Below, piece after piece: positions 8,501-15,081 of a DNA stretch of 32,742 bases. The notes below the pieces were generated by a model. That model was not told where the DNA came from and searched no databases. It saw only the letters and a program-made list of their open reading frames with translations. The stretch's first letter is position 1. Every line of letters begins with the position of its first letter. The stretch comes from an uncultured Bacilli bacterium (GTDB lineage: Bacteria; Bacillota_I; Bacilli_A; ML615J-28; CAG-313), in contig CAKPAZ010000013.1 in the NCBI GenBank assembly GCA_934133195.1, forward strand, positions 1-32,742. Direction: 5' to 3'. The translations under genes and the position numbers were made by a program.

Positions 8501-11500
8501 GGTAAATTTAATAAAGTAAGATATGAAGATTTATCAACAACATACTATCGTTTAAAATGGCAATTAATAACTTATGAAGGTAATTTCTATGTACCTGATT
8601 ATAGTAGCTCTTCAACAATTGAAAAGTACACCCTTGTAGGTTCATTTAAAATGAACTATGTACCATACTTACAATCATTTATTGTACATACTGATGAAGT
8701 TCCAGTTCCAACTATTGAAGGTAAAAAATATGTGGGATATGAAAATCCAAAAGGATTATCATTTACTAATAACTACTATCTAGTTGATAAAACTTCCATA
8801 ATGTTTAAAGGTTTAAATGTCGAAAGTAAAACTTACCCAATGGTTAGGGTTGATAAAACAAATAATTACTATATTAATGGTTTTAATGGTGAAAATAATA
8901 GCTTTGATTTCTATGCGAAATATGATGATACAATTGTTTATACGGAAACTTATGTTTTAGAAACAACATCAGTAACCAGAGTTAAACAAGAATATCGACC
9001 ATTTGACTATCGTGGTAAAGAAATTACACCAATACCACCTCAAGAATATAGCATAGGATCAGAGTTTGTCCATGATGGTAAAACTTATGTCGTTACTGGC
9101 TACATGGATATTAATAACAATGATTATGATAATAATCGTTATTATAAAGTAGAAGATATGCCGAAAGTAGATAAAAACCGCATATACTATGTTCTTTATG
9201 AAAGAAAAGGACTTGCTAGTTTACCAGTTTATTACATTAACATTATAATTGATGGTAAACATATCGGTAGTTATCCTGTAAAAGAAGGCGAAAAAATTAA
9301 TTATGAACTTCTTAAAGTTAACTTTGATAATGAAAGAATTTTAAGTAATTACTTAGATTATCCACGTAATTTACTAAATAGTGTATTAGAAGAAGGTTAT
9401 GTTGTTAATTGGCCTGACTTGTCAGCTTATCCACAAAATATGCCAAGTAAAGATTTTGATATCAATGTAACCGCCGATTATTCTTATAAAACTTTAATCG
9501 CAAAATTCATTTTAGATAATTCACTACAATCATTTGTTGACAGTCGATATATCGAAATTGAAGATGGTAAGACCGTATTAAATATTCAAGGTAAAATGTG
9601 GACATATGGTATAGAAGATGATGATGCATATTATTCATTCCCATCTTTAAATGATTATTTTGATATGACAACTAACAAATTCTACACTTATATAGGATGG
9701 AAAGATGAAAAAGGTGAAGTTCACTATGCTAATACGAGAATGGCGTTTACTTCATCAGCAATCTACACTCCAGTATTTGAAGAAAGTAAAGTTGATGTTA
9801 CAATTTACTTTATGAATTATTCTGACTATGGTTATGAATATTATGATTACATTATTAAAGGTGATTACTATGGAAAGACTTTAAGAGAAGTCTTAGACCA
9901 AGAAAATATTGAAATACCTTCAAGAATTGATGCGAAAGGCGAATGGCAATATACTTTCCTTGACTGGGGAGTTGACATTGACACTTACATCATCGGAAGT
10001 GAAAAAGATTTAACTGGTAATATTAAACGTAATCTAACCTTTAAAGCTAACTACCAACAAGAAAAGAAAGAATACACAATCACATTTGATGCGGTTGATG
10101 GAACTTTTGAAAATGGAAACAAACTATATCAAATAAAAGAAAAATTTGATAAAACAATTAACCTAAGTGAAATTTTCCCAACTAGCTATCAAACTGAAGC
10201 CGGTACATTTGTCTTTGCTTATTGGACAACAAAACTTTATGATGAAACAACAAGAATTACAGAATTAGAAATTAATGTTGGAAACAGTGACCAAACTTAT
10301 TATGCTTATTACATCTTAGATCCTGCAACAATAACACTTAATTTTAGAGGTCAAGTAGAAACTCAAGATGGTGATGGCACAGGTATTGTATATTTCAACA
10401 ATAATAAAGAAGAAACTACCCTTACAGTTGAAGGAAGTTATGGTACTTCATACTATCTACTTGCGAGTATGTTTAAAGTAGATGTTAAATCAAAAACTTA
10501 CATTCCAAGTCACTTGAAATGGGTAGTAGATGGTGTAGAATACATCAGTGAATTCTATAATGATAACTATATGGCAAGAATTCCATTTGATCATAACACT
10601 GATGTGGAAATCATCTTTATGGAACCAGTCGTAAAAGAAGTAACCATTACTTTTATTTCTGATGGTAAATGCTATGATACTGATGGTAATGAAATTGAAG
10701 GTGTTTATTGTACAGGAGTAATGGGGGATTTACGTCATTTCATTAACTATACTCAAAACTATGGAACCAAAGTTAAAGCACCAAATGTTTACTACTATAG
10801 TGATGAATATTATATCTTTGATGGTTTTGTAACTACAATCACTGATGAAAATAATGTTGAAAGAATAGTTAAAGTAAAACCAGGTGAAGAAGTAACATTT
10901 GAAGAAGACCGTGTTTATACTGCTGTTTATCTTCATGATACAAATACTCAAGTAGAACTTACCTTTAAATCAGAACCATATAGTGGGGTTATTGAAGACC
11001 AAGATAAAATAGATGGTTTAATGCTATTCTCAGATGGTAGTGTTGAAATTCATCATTTCGGTAAAAATGGTGATCTAATTAACTTTACAGACGTACCAAA
11101 ATGTAATGGTAAACACTTTGTAGGTTGGACCACTGATGGTGATGACTTAATTACCATGGATGAACTAAACAATATGGTTTACACGAAAAAGGCAACATAC
11201 TATGCAGTATTTGAAGATGACACCGAAGGCTTTACCGTAACTATCAATAGTGGAATTGGTAAGTTCAGTGATAATTCAACCGAAAAGAAAGTCCAAAATG
11301 TTCTATTTGGTACCTTAACATCTGACCTTGAAAAACCAAATTATGAAAAAGATAACTTAATCTTCAGTCACTATGAAGATAAAGATGGAAACCCAGTTAC
11401 AGTAGTAGAAAATAATATTGAGTTATTCGCATGCTTCGGAATTGAAATCAAAGACTTTGAAGGTCTTAAGAAAGTAAATGATGCTCCTAATGCTAACTAT

Positions 11501-12679
11501 GTCTTAACAAATGACATTTTAGTAACTGGTATTACTGCGTACACTGACTTTGTTGATGCAATAAGCTGGGAAAGTTTAGGTAAAACATCAAAAGATGGCT
11601 TCTCAGGTAAATTCAATGGAAATGGTCATAACATTAGATTTATCGCAAAAGTCGATAAACCAGAAGACTTCGGTCTATTCTCAAAAATCAGTGGTTTAGT
11701 TTATAACTTATTTGTAAGTGCAGCCTTTAGCTACGAAGGAAACCTAACTAAAGAAGAAGTATTTGGTACCTTCACAAAAGAAGTTACTTCAAGTGGTAGA
11801 ATCATTGATTGTGCAAGTTGTCAAACTGCTGGTTTAACCATTACAACCAATAAGAAAATAACAATTGGTGGCTCCATTGGTATAAACTATGGAACAATTG
11901 ATGGTTTCTTTAACTCAATGAATGGAACGATTTTACTAGAAAGCAATAACTTAAGCTACCTTGGATCAGTGGTAGGAAGTAACTATGGTACAATTAGAAA
12001 TACCACACAAACTGGTAGAAATGGTAATTTAGTAATAGCAATGCCAAGCAGTACTGAAACCTACGTTGGTAATTTAGCTGGTTACAATGAAGGATTACTT
12101 GAAAATAGCTTCGTTGATCGTGCAGTCTTCATTAGTTTTAGAGAAGGTATCAGTAAAAATTTAAGTGATTCTCTAGAAGTATCAGGAATTGTCGGATTAA
12201 ACAAAGGCTTAATCAATGAATGTACAATCTATAATGAAACATTCTATTGTCAAATTGCTGATGTATTAATTAGTGGCAATAACCATTTAATATCATTTGA
12301 ATATGACAAGCAAGGAAAACTAGAATTAATTAGTATTTATATTTTAGAAGAAACTGTTCAAGGTCCAATGTATGTCCTTAAATATATTGTTTATATGGAT
12401 GAAAATGCTGTTAAACGTGGACTAGACTATTGTGAAGAATACACATATAGTGAATTTAAAGTTGCATATCCAGATATTTTCAATAAAATAGATGGCATGG
12501 ACTCTATAGTTAATTACAATATAATTACTAAAAACACCAAAAATGGTAAAACAAATAACGTTTCAACAGTTGACTATGTAGGAACTGGTAACATTACAGC
12601 TCTTGCGAGCAGTTGCAACTATAATGAAATTAAATGGAGTTACTTAAGAAGATTATACGCAACAAACTATAATAAATAA
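5531..12679 (+). CDS. Giant N-terminally anchored surface protein with InlB-type B-repeats and GLUG-like C-terminus
   Basis: A 2382-residue protein. Residues about 9-29 are one hydrophobic segment after KK, without a lipobox or clear cleavage site, so it is probably an N-terminal signal anchor. Two canonical InlB B-repeats (Listeria-Bacteroides type) follow at about 38-103 and 104-171: NGG, then FRGWY or FAGWF, ending ITIYARF or ITLYASY. About 470-790 is a large beta-rich amphipathic domain. About 1320-1970 holds further, very degenerate B-like units with endings such as YYAVF and ELFACF. About 1975-2235 has GLUG-like beta-helix units (SIGINYGTIDGF, VVGSNYGTIRNT, NLAGYNEGLLENS, IVGLNKGLINEC), preceded by FSGKFNGNGHNI. 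There is no LPXTG or C-terminal TM. The ribosome site AAAGGAG (5516-5522) supports ATG 5531. It probably mediates adhesion or envelope interaction and is under TetR-type control. Confidence 0.93.
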   Translation: MNKNMVKKVLLIAIPLLLVVVGITLGIVLSNKGPKEEYVTITYEVNGGNEIESERYPKGTKVTLPKAEKVNREFRGWYFDSDFTTKLENEIIVQNDITIYARFGIKIILNANGGVSQESILIDEDGKLNNLGYAYKEGYVFAGWFYDAECNKKVWDTDVTDKTITLYASYSKEAAGVIRRIKSVKNVNQNPQIEVYSPNVILHDGNLDDYIYGETTSGEAISLVCKPSNNQDYYLISTPSDLIEGESYFIKTRTSDLSFCKVDGKEIENADELTITIKKEEREIIKKNPSKHIKNTSVAKLEENVYTFIDQDLEKEVNRITLRTSENIKVDDILTIGENDQPLDTDYICKVINAKTERLQYVIGTEIFEDTFLIIDVITPNVDDIYEELDVYGDKEAMLEGMVELSEEMLIENLEHNEGLEKIKSSIIKSLNKSKTIAEYASNIKDAEEKEAFMKKLAGFSFQRPKVKIDISGTSLGFEIELSGELQIKKFKIEVSVVIKNKTEVNYNYTIYKSRKITLNPLLWFYTNVQVNLSNDFSISLEAKVEATDSDDTLNRIDISDEIKEIIDLNKDAYNKFTEAITDSPLFEEEGSELEYVDIFNIQLGAIPLPLPVVSVQIEFNVVGSLGARAGLYIEFNHHYVESTTLTNGTGEFDGRNKPVMYDSFKFSRVTTENEIDIAITLKGQVGFRCGLEAKLSLSVLQLNSVAAVYVSFRFGPYIEISGLVSFRYSYDAVRKVSATQVYGGIYLEVGLFVNAKIGAMFLVYDINTDLFDTKIKLYDVGDRLIPLEFVEKSNSPDDPYVITGRYSGVNMRNIEMLYLDIVTGERVVDRASHNQYGGCFDYQIEFVDDPNYQTEDYQKYVTLTGGQGTHISKKYQPKSLKFVVKLTLLPKSGMMASGIERIVYMEYYNANGRDLAVKNSKFVNEYDNGFGTKFSEVIDFQAVTEGEYVVNPITDPSMFPVRHGYYLDINDLWEKYYPHLGDKVDENWDGKFNKVRYEDLSTTYYRLKWQLITYEGNFYVPDYSSSSTIEKYTLVGSFKMNYVPYLQSFIVHTDEVPVPTIEGKKYVGYENPKGLSFTNNYYLVDKTSIMFKGLNVESKTYPMVRVDKTNNYYINGFNGENNSFDFYAKYDDTIVYTETYVLETTSVTRVKQEYRPFDYRGKEITPIPPQEYSIGSEFVHDGKTYVVTGYMDINNNDYDNNRYYKVEDMPKVDKNRIYYVLYERKGLASLPVYYINIIIDGKHIGSYPVKEGEKINYELLKVNFDNERILSNYLDYPRNLLNSVLEEGYVVNWPDLSAYPQNMPSKDFDINVTADYSYKTLIAKFILDNSLQSFVDSRYIEIEDGKTVLNIQGKMWTYGIEDDDAYYSFPSLNDYFDMTTNKFYTYIGWKDEKGEVHYANTRMAFTSSAIYTPVFEESKVDVTIYFMNYSDYGYEYYDYIIKGDYYGKTLREVLDQENIEIPSRIDAKGEWQYTFLDWGVDIDTYIIGSEKDLTGNIKRNLTFKANYQQEKKEYTITFDAVDGTFENGNKLYQIKEKFDKTINLSEIFPTSYQTEAGTFVFAYWTTKLYDETTRITELEINVGNSDQTYYAYYILDPATITLNFRGQVETQDGDGTGIVYFNNNKEETTLTVEGSYGTSYYLLASMFKVDVKSKTYIPSHLKWVVDGVEYISEFYNDNYMARIPFDHNTDVEIIFMEPVVKEVTITFISDGKCYDTDGNEIEGVYCTGVMGDLRHFINYTQNYGTKVKAPNVYYYSDEYYIFDGFVTTITDENNVERIVKVKPGEEVTFEEDRVYTAVYLHDTNTQVELTFKSEPYSGVIEDQDKIDGLMLFSDGSVEIHHFGKNGDLINFTDVPKCNGKHFVGWTTDGDDLITMDELNNMVYTKKATYYAVFEDDTEGFTVTINSGIGKFSDNSTEKKVQNVLFGTLTSDLEKPNYEKDNLIFSHYEDKDGNPVTVVENNIELFACFGIEIKDFEGLKKVNDAPNANYVLTNDILVTGITAYTDFVDAISWESLGKTSKDGFSGKFNGNGHNIRFIAKVDKPEDFGLFSKISGLVYNLFVSAAFSYEGNLTKEEVFGTFTKEVTSSGRIIDCASCQTAGLTITTNKKITIGGSIGINYGTIDGFFNSMNGTILLESNNLSYLGSVVGSNYGTIRNTTQTGRNGNLVIAMPSSTETYVGNLAGYNEGLLENSFVDRAVFISFREGISKNLSDSLEVSGIVGLNKGLINECTIYNETFYCQIADVLISGNNHLISFEYDKQGKLELISIYILEETVQGPMYVLKYIVYMDENAVKRGLDYCEEYTYSEFKVAYPDIFNKIDGMDSIVNYNIITKNTKNGKTNNVSTVDYVGTGNITALASSCNYNEIKWSYLRRLYATNYNK

Positions 12680-12697
12680 AATTACTCTATTCAACCA

Positions 12698-12730
12698 AAA
12701 ATCCGGCTAGAGATAGTCGGATTTTCTTCT
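12698..12730 (+). terminator. Terminator of the giant surface protein gene
   Basis: A 12-bp stem (12698-12709 with 12714-12725, core ATCCGGCTA, one G-T) has a GAGA tetraloop and the tail TTTTCTTCTT. Confidence 0.9.
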
Positions 12731-12754
12731 TATAAACATTCTACTAATTATCTT

Positions 12755-12788
12755 TTAAGTAACATATTAAGCAACATTTAAGCAAGAT
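12755..12788. repeat. Three tandem 11-bp iteron-like repeats upstream of the fic-remnant promoter
   Basis: TTAAGTAACAT (12755-12765), TTAAGCAACAT (12767-12777) and TTAAGCAAGAT (12778-12788) are spaced 12 and 11 bp, about one helical turn each. They end 2 bp before the -35 box of the next promoter, so they may be a regulator binding array. Confidence 0.55.
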
Positions 12789-12790
12789 AA

Positions 12791-12819
12791 TTGATGTAAT
12801 TTGGTTTTTTGGTTATAAT
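12791..12819 (+). promoter_or_regulatory. Promoter of the fic remnant
   Basis: TTGATG (12791-12796), a 17-bp spacer and a perfect TATAAT (12814-12819). AAGGAG at 12829-12834 precedes ATG 12842, so the expression signals of the broken gene are intact. Confidence 0.8.
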
Positions 12820-12841
12820 ATAATTAATAAGGAGTGATATT

Positions 12842-13099
12842 ATGTATACCCCTTCCCTTACAATAACTAATTTTATGTTATCAAAAACAATCACTATAAC
12901 GGAAAAACTTGGGTTAATTTCTAATTATAATGCTTTAAAAAGGATGCCTGTTTTAAGAAAAAGCAATAAAATTAAATCCATTCATTCATCACTTGTAATT
13001 GAAGCAAATTCTCTTTCACTAGATCAAGTAAGAGATATAATTGGTGGTAGAATTGTTTTAGGTCCTAAAAAAAGAAATTTAAGAAGTAAAAATGCTTAG
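12842..13099 (+). pseudogene. Truncated Fic-family protein, N-terminal fragment
   Basis: An 85-residue reading frame that matches only the N-terminus of Fic (AMP-transferase) proteins: an opening like YTPSLTIT, LRKSNKIKSIHSSLVIEANSL, then LSLDQVRDIIGG and RIVLGPKK, ending SKNA. In intact family members the S/T-x-x-x-E-G/N inhibitory motif lies here. The corresponding stretch is SSLVIEAN, with Ala after the Glu where Gly or Asn is usual. The reading frame stops just after SKNA, where intact proteins continue into the catalytic domain with HPFxxGNGR. That domain is absent, while the family's usual C-terminus is found 5 bp downstream in another frame. A residual role for the short product cannot be excluded, because promoter and ribosome site look functional. 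Confidence 0.8.
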
Positions 13100-13104
13100 A
13101 CATT

Positions 13105-13223
13105 AAATCGAATCAAAAGAAACCTTATGTTCCACATATTTAAATCCAGCCCTTGAGAATGGTTTAATTCATCGAACTATTCCTGATAAACCTAATAGTA
13201 AAAATCAAAAATATTATAAATAA
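13105..13223 (+). pseudogene. Fic-family C-terminal winged-helix remnant
   Basis: In the frame of 13107 (different from the N-terminal fragment), the translation reads IESKETLCSTYLNPALENGL, then IHRTIPDKPNSKNQKYYK and a TAA at 13221-13223. The pattern YLNPALExGLIxxTIPDKPxSKNQKY is typical of the extreme C-terminus of Fic proteins and of some RecG-like DNA-binding proteins. There is no start codon or ribosome site. With the N-terminal fragment it marks an in-place deletion of roughly the central two-thirds of a fic gene. Confidence 0.75.
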
Positions 13224-13237
13224 AAAGGAGTAAAATA

Positions 13238-13816
13238 ATGAAGTATTACAAATTAAAAATTTCTCTTGATAATTATGAAGAAAGACTAAATAGAACAATT
13301 TTATTTAAAGAAACTGGTGATTTAGATTTATTAGCATTTACCATTCTTTCTATTTTTAATACTCTTTCATACCATTTATATAAATTTAAAGATGATAAAT
13401 ATGAGTATGAATGTGAAATTAGTATTACTCAAGCCGAAGAAATGGGATATCCAGATATTGGAAAAGAATCATGGGGTGTAACCCTTGATATGTTGAAGAT
13501 AAAAAAACATAAATTTCAAATGATTTATGATTATGGTGAGGACTATCAATTTAATATTGAAATATTAGACACTGTTGAATTAAAAGAAGTATATCACCTT
13601 CCAAGAGTAATCGATGGTGTAGGTTATGGTATAGTTGAAGATAACAAAGATCTTTTAGAAGACTACTTTGATGGTAAACCTTTAGAATATCCTTTGTTAT
13701 TTGTAAAAAGAGGAAGACTTACTGAACTTGATTTTAACACTTTTGATAAAGATGAACTAAATAAAAAACTCCTAAGAGAAATTGCTAAAATAAGAGGAGC
13801 ATATTATTTATATTAA
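13238..13816 (+). CDS. Plasmid pRiA4b ORF-3-like family protein
   Basis: A 192-residue protein with the hallmarks of the PRiA4_ORF3 (IS1096 TnpR-like passenger) family. It begins with a strand (YYKLKISL), has FTILSIFNTLSYHLYKF in the first half, and the family core YDYGEDYQFNIEIL, equivalent to the usual YDFGDDWxHxIxLE. PRVIDGVGYGIVEDN then corresponds to the usual P...G.ga.PPED region. Family members are often carried by mobile elements or next to defence and toxin genes, but their biochemical role is unknown. AAGGAG (13225-13230) supports ATG 13238. It follows directly on the fic remnant and ends at its own terminator. No transposase is present in the window. Confidence 0.82.
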   Translation: MKYYKLKISLDNYEERLNRTILFKETGDLDLLAFTILSIFNTLSYHLYKFKDDKYEYECEISITQAEEMGYPDIGKESWGVTLDMLKIKKHKFQMIYDYGEDYQFNIEILDTVELKEVYHLPRVIDGVGYGIVEDNKDLLEDYFDGKPLEYPLLFVKRGRLTELDFNTFDKDELNKKLLREIAKIRGAYYLY

Positions 13817-13858
13817 GATTATAAAATAAAGACTAAATAAATTTAAATAGATATAGAT

Positions 13859-13888
13859 AAAAATCCAATTAAAAAAGTTGGATTTTTT
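13859..13888 (+). terminator. Terminator after pRiA4b ORF-3-like gene
   Basis: A 10-bp stem (AAAAATCCAA 13859-13868 with TTGGATTTTT 13878-13887) has a 9-nt loop and a T-rich end. Confidence 0.85.
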
Positions 13889-13923
13889 CTTTTAAAATGC
13901 TATTAAATAATGTATTTTTTATT

Positions 13924-13979
13924 AAAGTAGCAAAATTCATTAAAAGTAGCAATCAAATTTAAGAGTTATATGATATAAT
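13924..13979 (+). promoter_or_regulatory. Extended -10 promoter with two direct repeats, for the HTH-membrane regulator
   Basis: TGATATAAT (13971-13979) is an extended -10 with a consensus hexamer; no good -35 is visible. AAAGTAGCAA occurs twice, at 13924-13933 and 13943-13952, 19 bp apart, where a -35 would normally lie. Activation or self-repression through these repeats is inferred. Confidence 0.6.
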
Positions 13980-14000
13980 GTAATAGTGGAGGTAGATGAT

Positions 14001-14960
14001 ATGTTTAAAGATAAACTAAAAGAACTAAGACTTAAGTATGGTCTAACCCAACAAGAACTTGCTGACAAAATCTATGTTTCTCGTTCAGCAATATGTAAAT
14101 GGGAGATGGGAAATGGCATTCCTAGTAATCCAAACCTTGAAGCATTATGTCTGCTTTTTAATGTTGAAGAAGATTGGTTATTTAGTCAACAAGATCAAAC
14201 CGAAGGAAAAGAAATAACCAAAAGAAATCATCATGTAAATATTGCTAATGTTATTTTAATAATTATGTCATTTATTTTCCTAATGATTATTTTAACAATT
14301 CTTTCAACAACAAATAGCATAATCAATATAAAACATCCTATAAATCTTTGGAGAGTATTTAACACCTATGAATTAATCATCATAATAGGAGGCCTTGCGT
14401 TATCTTTTGGTATTGGCTTATTATTAATATTTAATAATAATGGATTTCTAACTTTAAATGTTAATGATCAAAAAAGAAAGAAAATTTTAAGCTTTGGTTA
14501 TGCATTATCAGTAATTATCTTTTTTATATTTATTGTTCTTACAACATTAAGACTTTCAAAACCTAATGATTATCAAGGTAATGTTTCGGAAACTATGTTT
14601 ATTCAAGATCTTATCATAACCATTGTAATTGGGTTAATTCCTTTAGTTTATACATTGTCAAGCCAAAAATTAAAAATAGTTAAATTAATTTTTTCCATTA
14701 TCAACTATCTAATCTTTGGAGTAGGAGTATGCTTTTTTGTTTATACAATGTATAATTCATTTCATAATAACCAAACCGCTGTTGCTTTAGGTTTGATATT
14801 AAATAGTATATGTGGTCTTACTTCCATTATTATTTCAACAATAACCTTAATTGTAGAATTAAAAACTAAAGAAAGAAATAAGTTATCAATAATTTTAAAT
14901 ACAATAACAATTATTTTAAGTATTCTAATGTTTATAATTATAATAACCATCCTTCTATAA
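14001..14960 (+). CDS. XRE-family HTH regulator fused to a multi-pass membrane domain
   Basis: A 319-residue protein. Residues 1-65 are a classic Cro/C1-type helix-turn-helix (LKELRLKYGLTQQELADKIY, SRSAICKWEMGNGIPSNPNL, LFNVEEDWLF). After a short polar linker come about seven hydrophobic helices filling the rest. ATG 14001 is chosen because GGAGGT (13988-13993) lies 7 bp upstream; an in-frame GTG at 13986 overlaps that ribosome site. Such HTH-membrane fusions are common one-component regulators in Firmicutes and often sense envelope or small-molecule stress. The direct repeats in its own promoter are the obvious candidate target. No terminator is evident after the stop. Confidence 0.9.
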   Translation: MFKDKLKELRLKYGLTQQELADKIYVSRSAICKWEMGNGIPSNPNLEALCLLFNVEEDWLFSQQDQTEGKEITKRNHHVNIANVILIIMSFIFLMIILTILSTTNSIINIKHPINLWRVFNTYELIIIIGGLALSFGIGLLLIFNNNGFLTLNVNDQKRKKILSFGYALSVIIFFIFIVLTTLRLSKPNDYQGNVSETMFIQDLIITIVIGLIPLVYTLSSQKLKIVKLIFSIINYLIFGVGVCFFVYTMYNSFHNNQTAVALGLILNSICGLTSIIISTITLIVELKTKERNKLSIILNTITIILSILMFIIIITILL

Positions 14961-15022
14961 CTTTATTTATTTCAATTATCTAGCTTTAAAATATTGACAC
15001 TGTAAATATATTTATATATTAA

Positions 15023-15051
15023 TTGAAAAAACAAATAATTTGTAGTATATT
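15023..15051 (+). promoter_or_regulatory. Promoter of the MORN/LRR membrane protein gene
   Basis: TTGAAA (15023-15028), a 17-bp spacer and TATATT (15046-15051). A second, weaker candidate lies just upstream: TTGACA at 14994-14999 with TATTAA at 15017-15022, also 17 bp apart. Confidence 0.6.
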
Positions 15052-15081
15052 AAATAATAGTGTTTTTTGTGGAGTGATAAT

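Noticed and set aside
13238..13816. The pRiA4b ORF-3-like gene as proof of an active mobile element
   Set aside because: No transposase, integrase or terminal repeats are seen nearby; the family also occurs alone on chromosomes.
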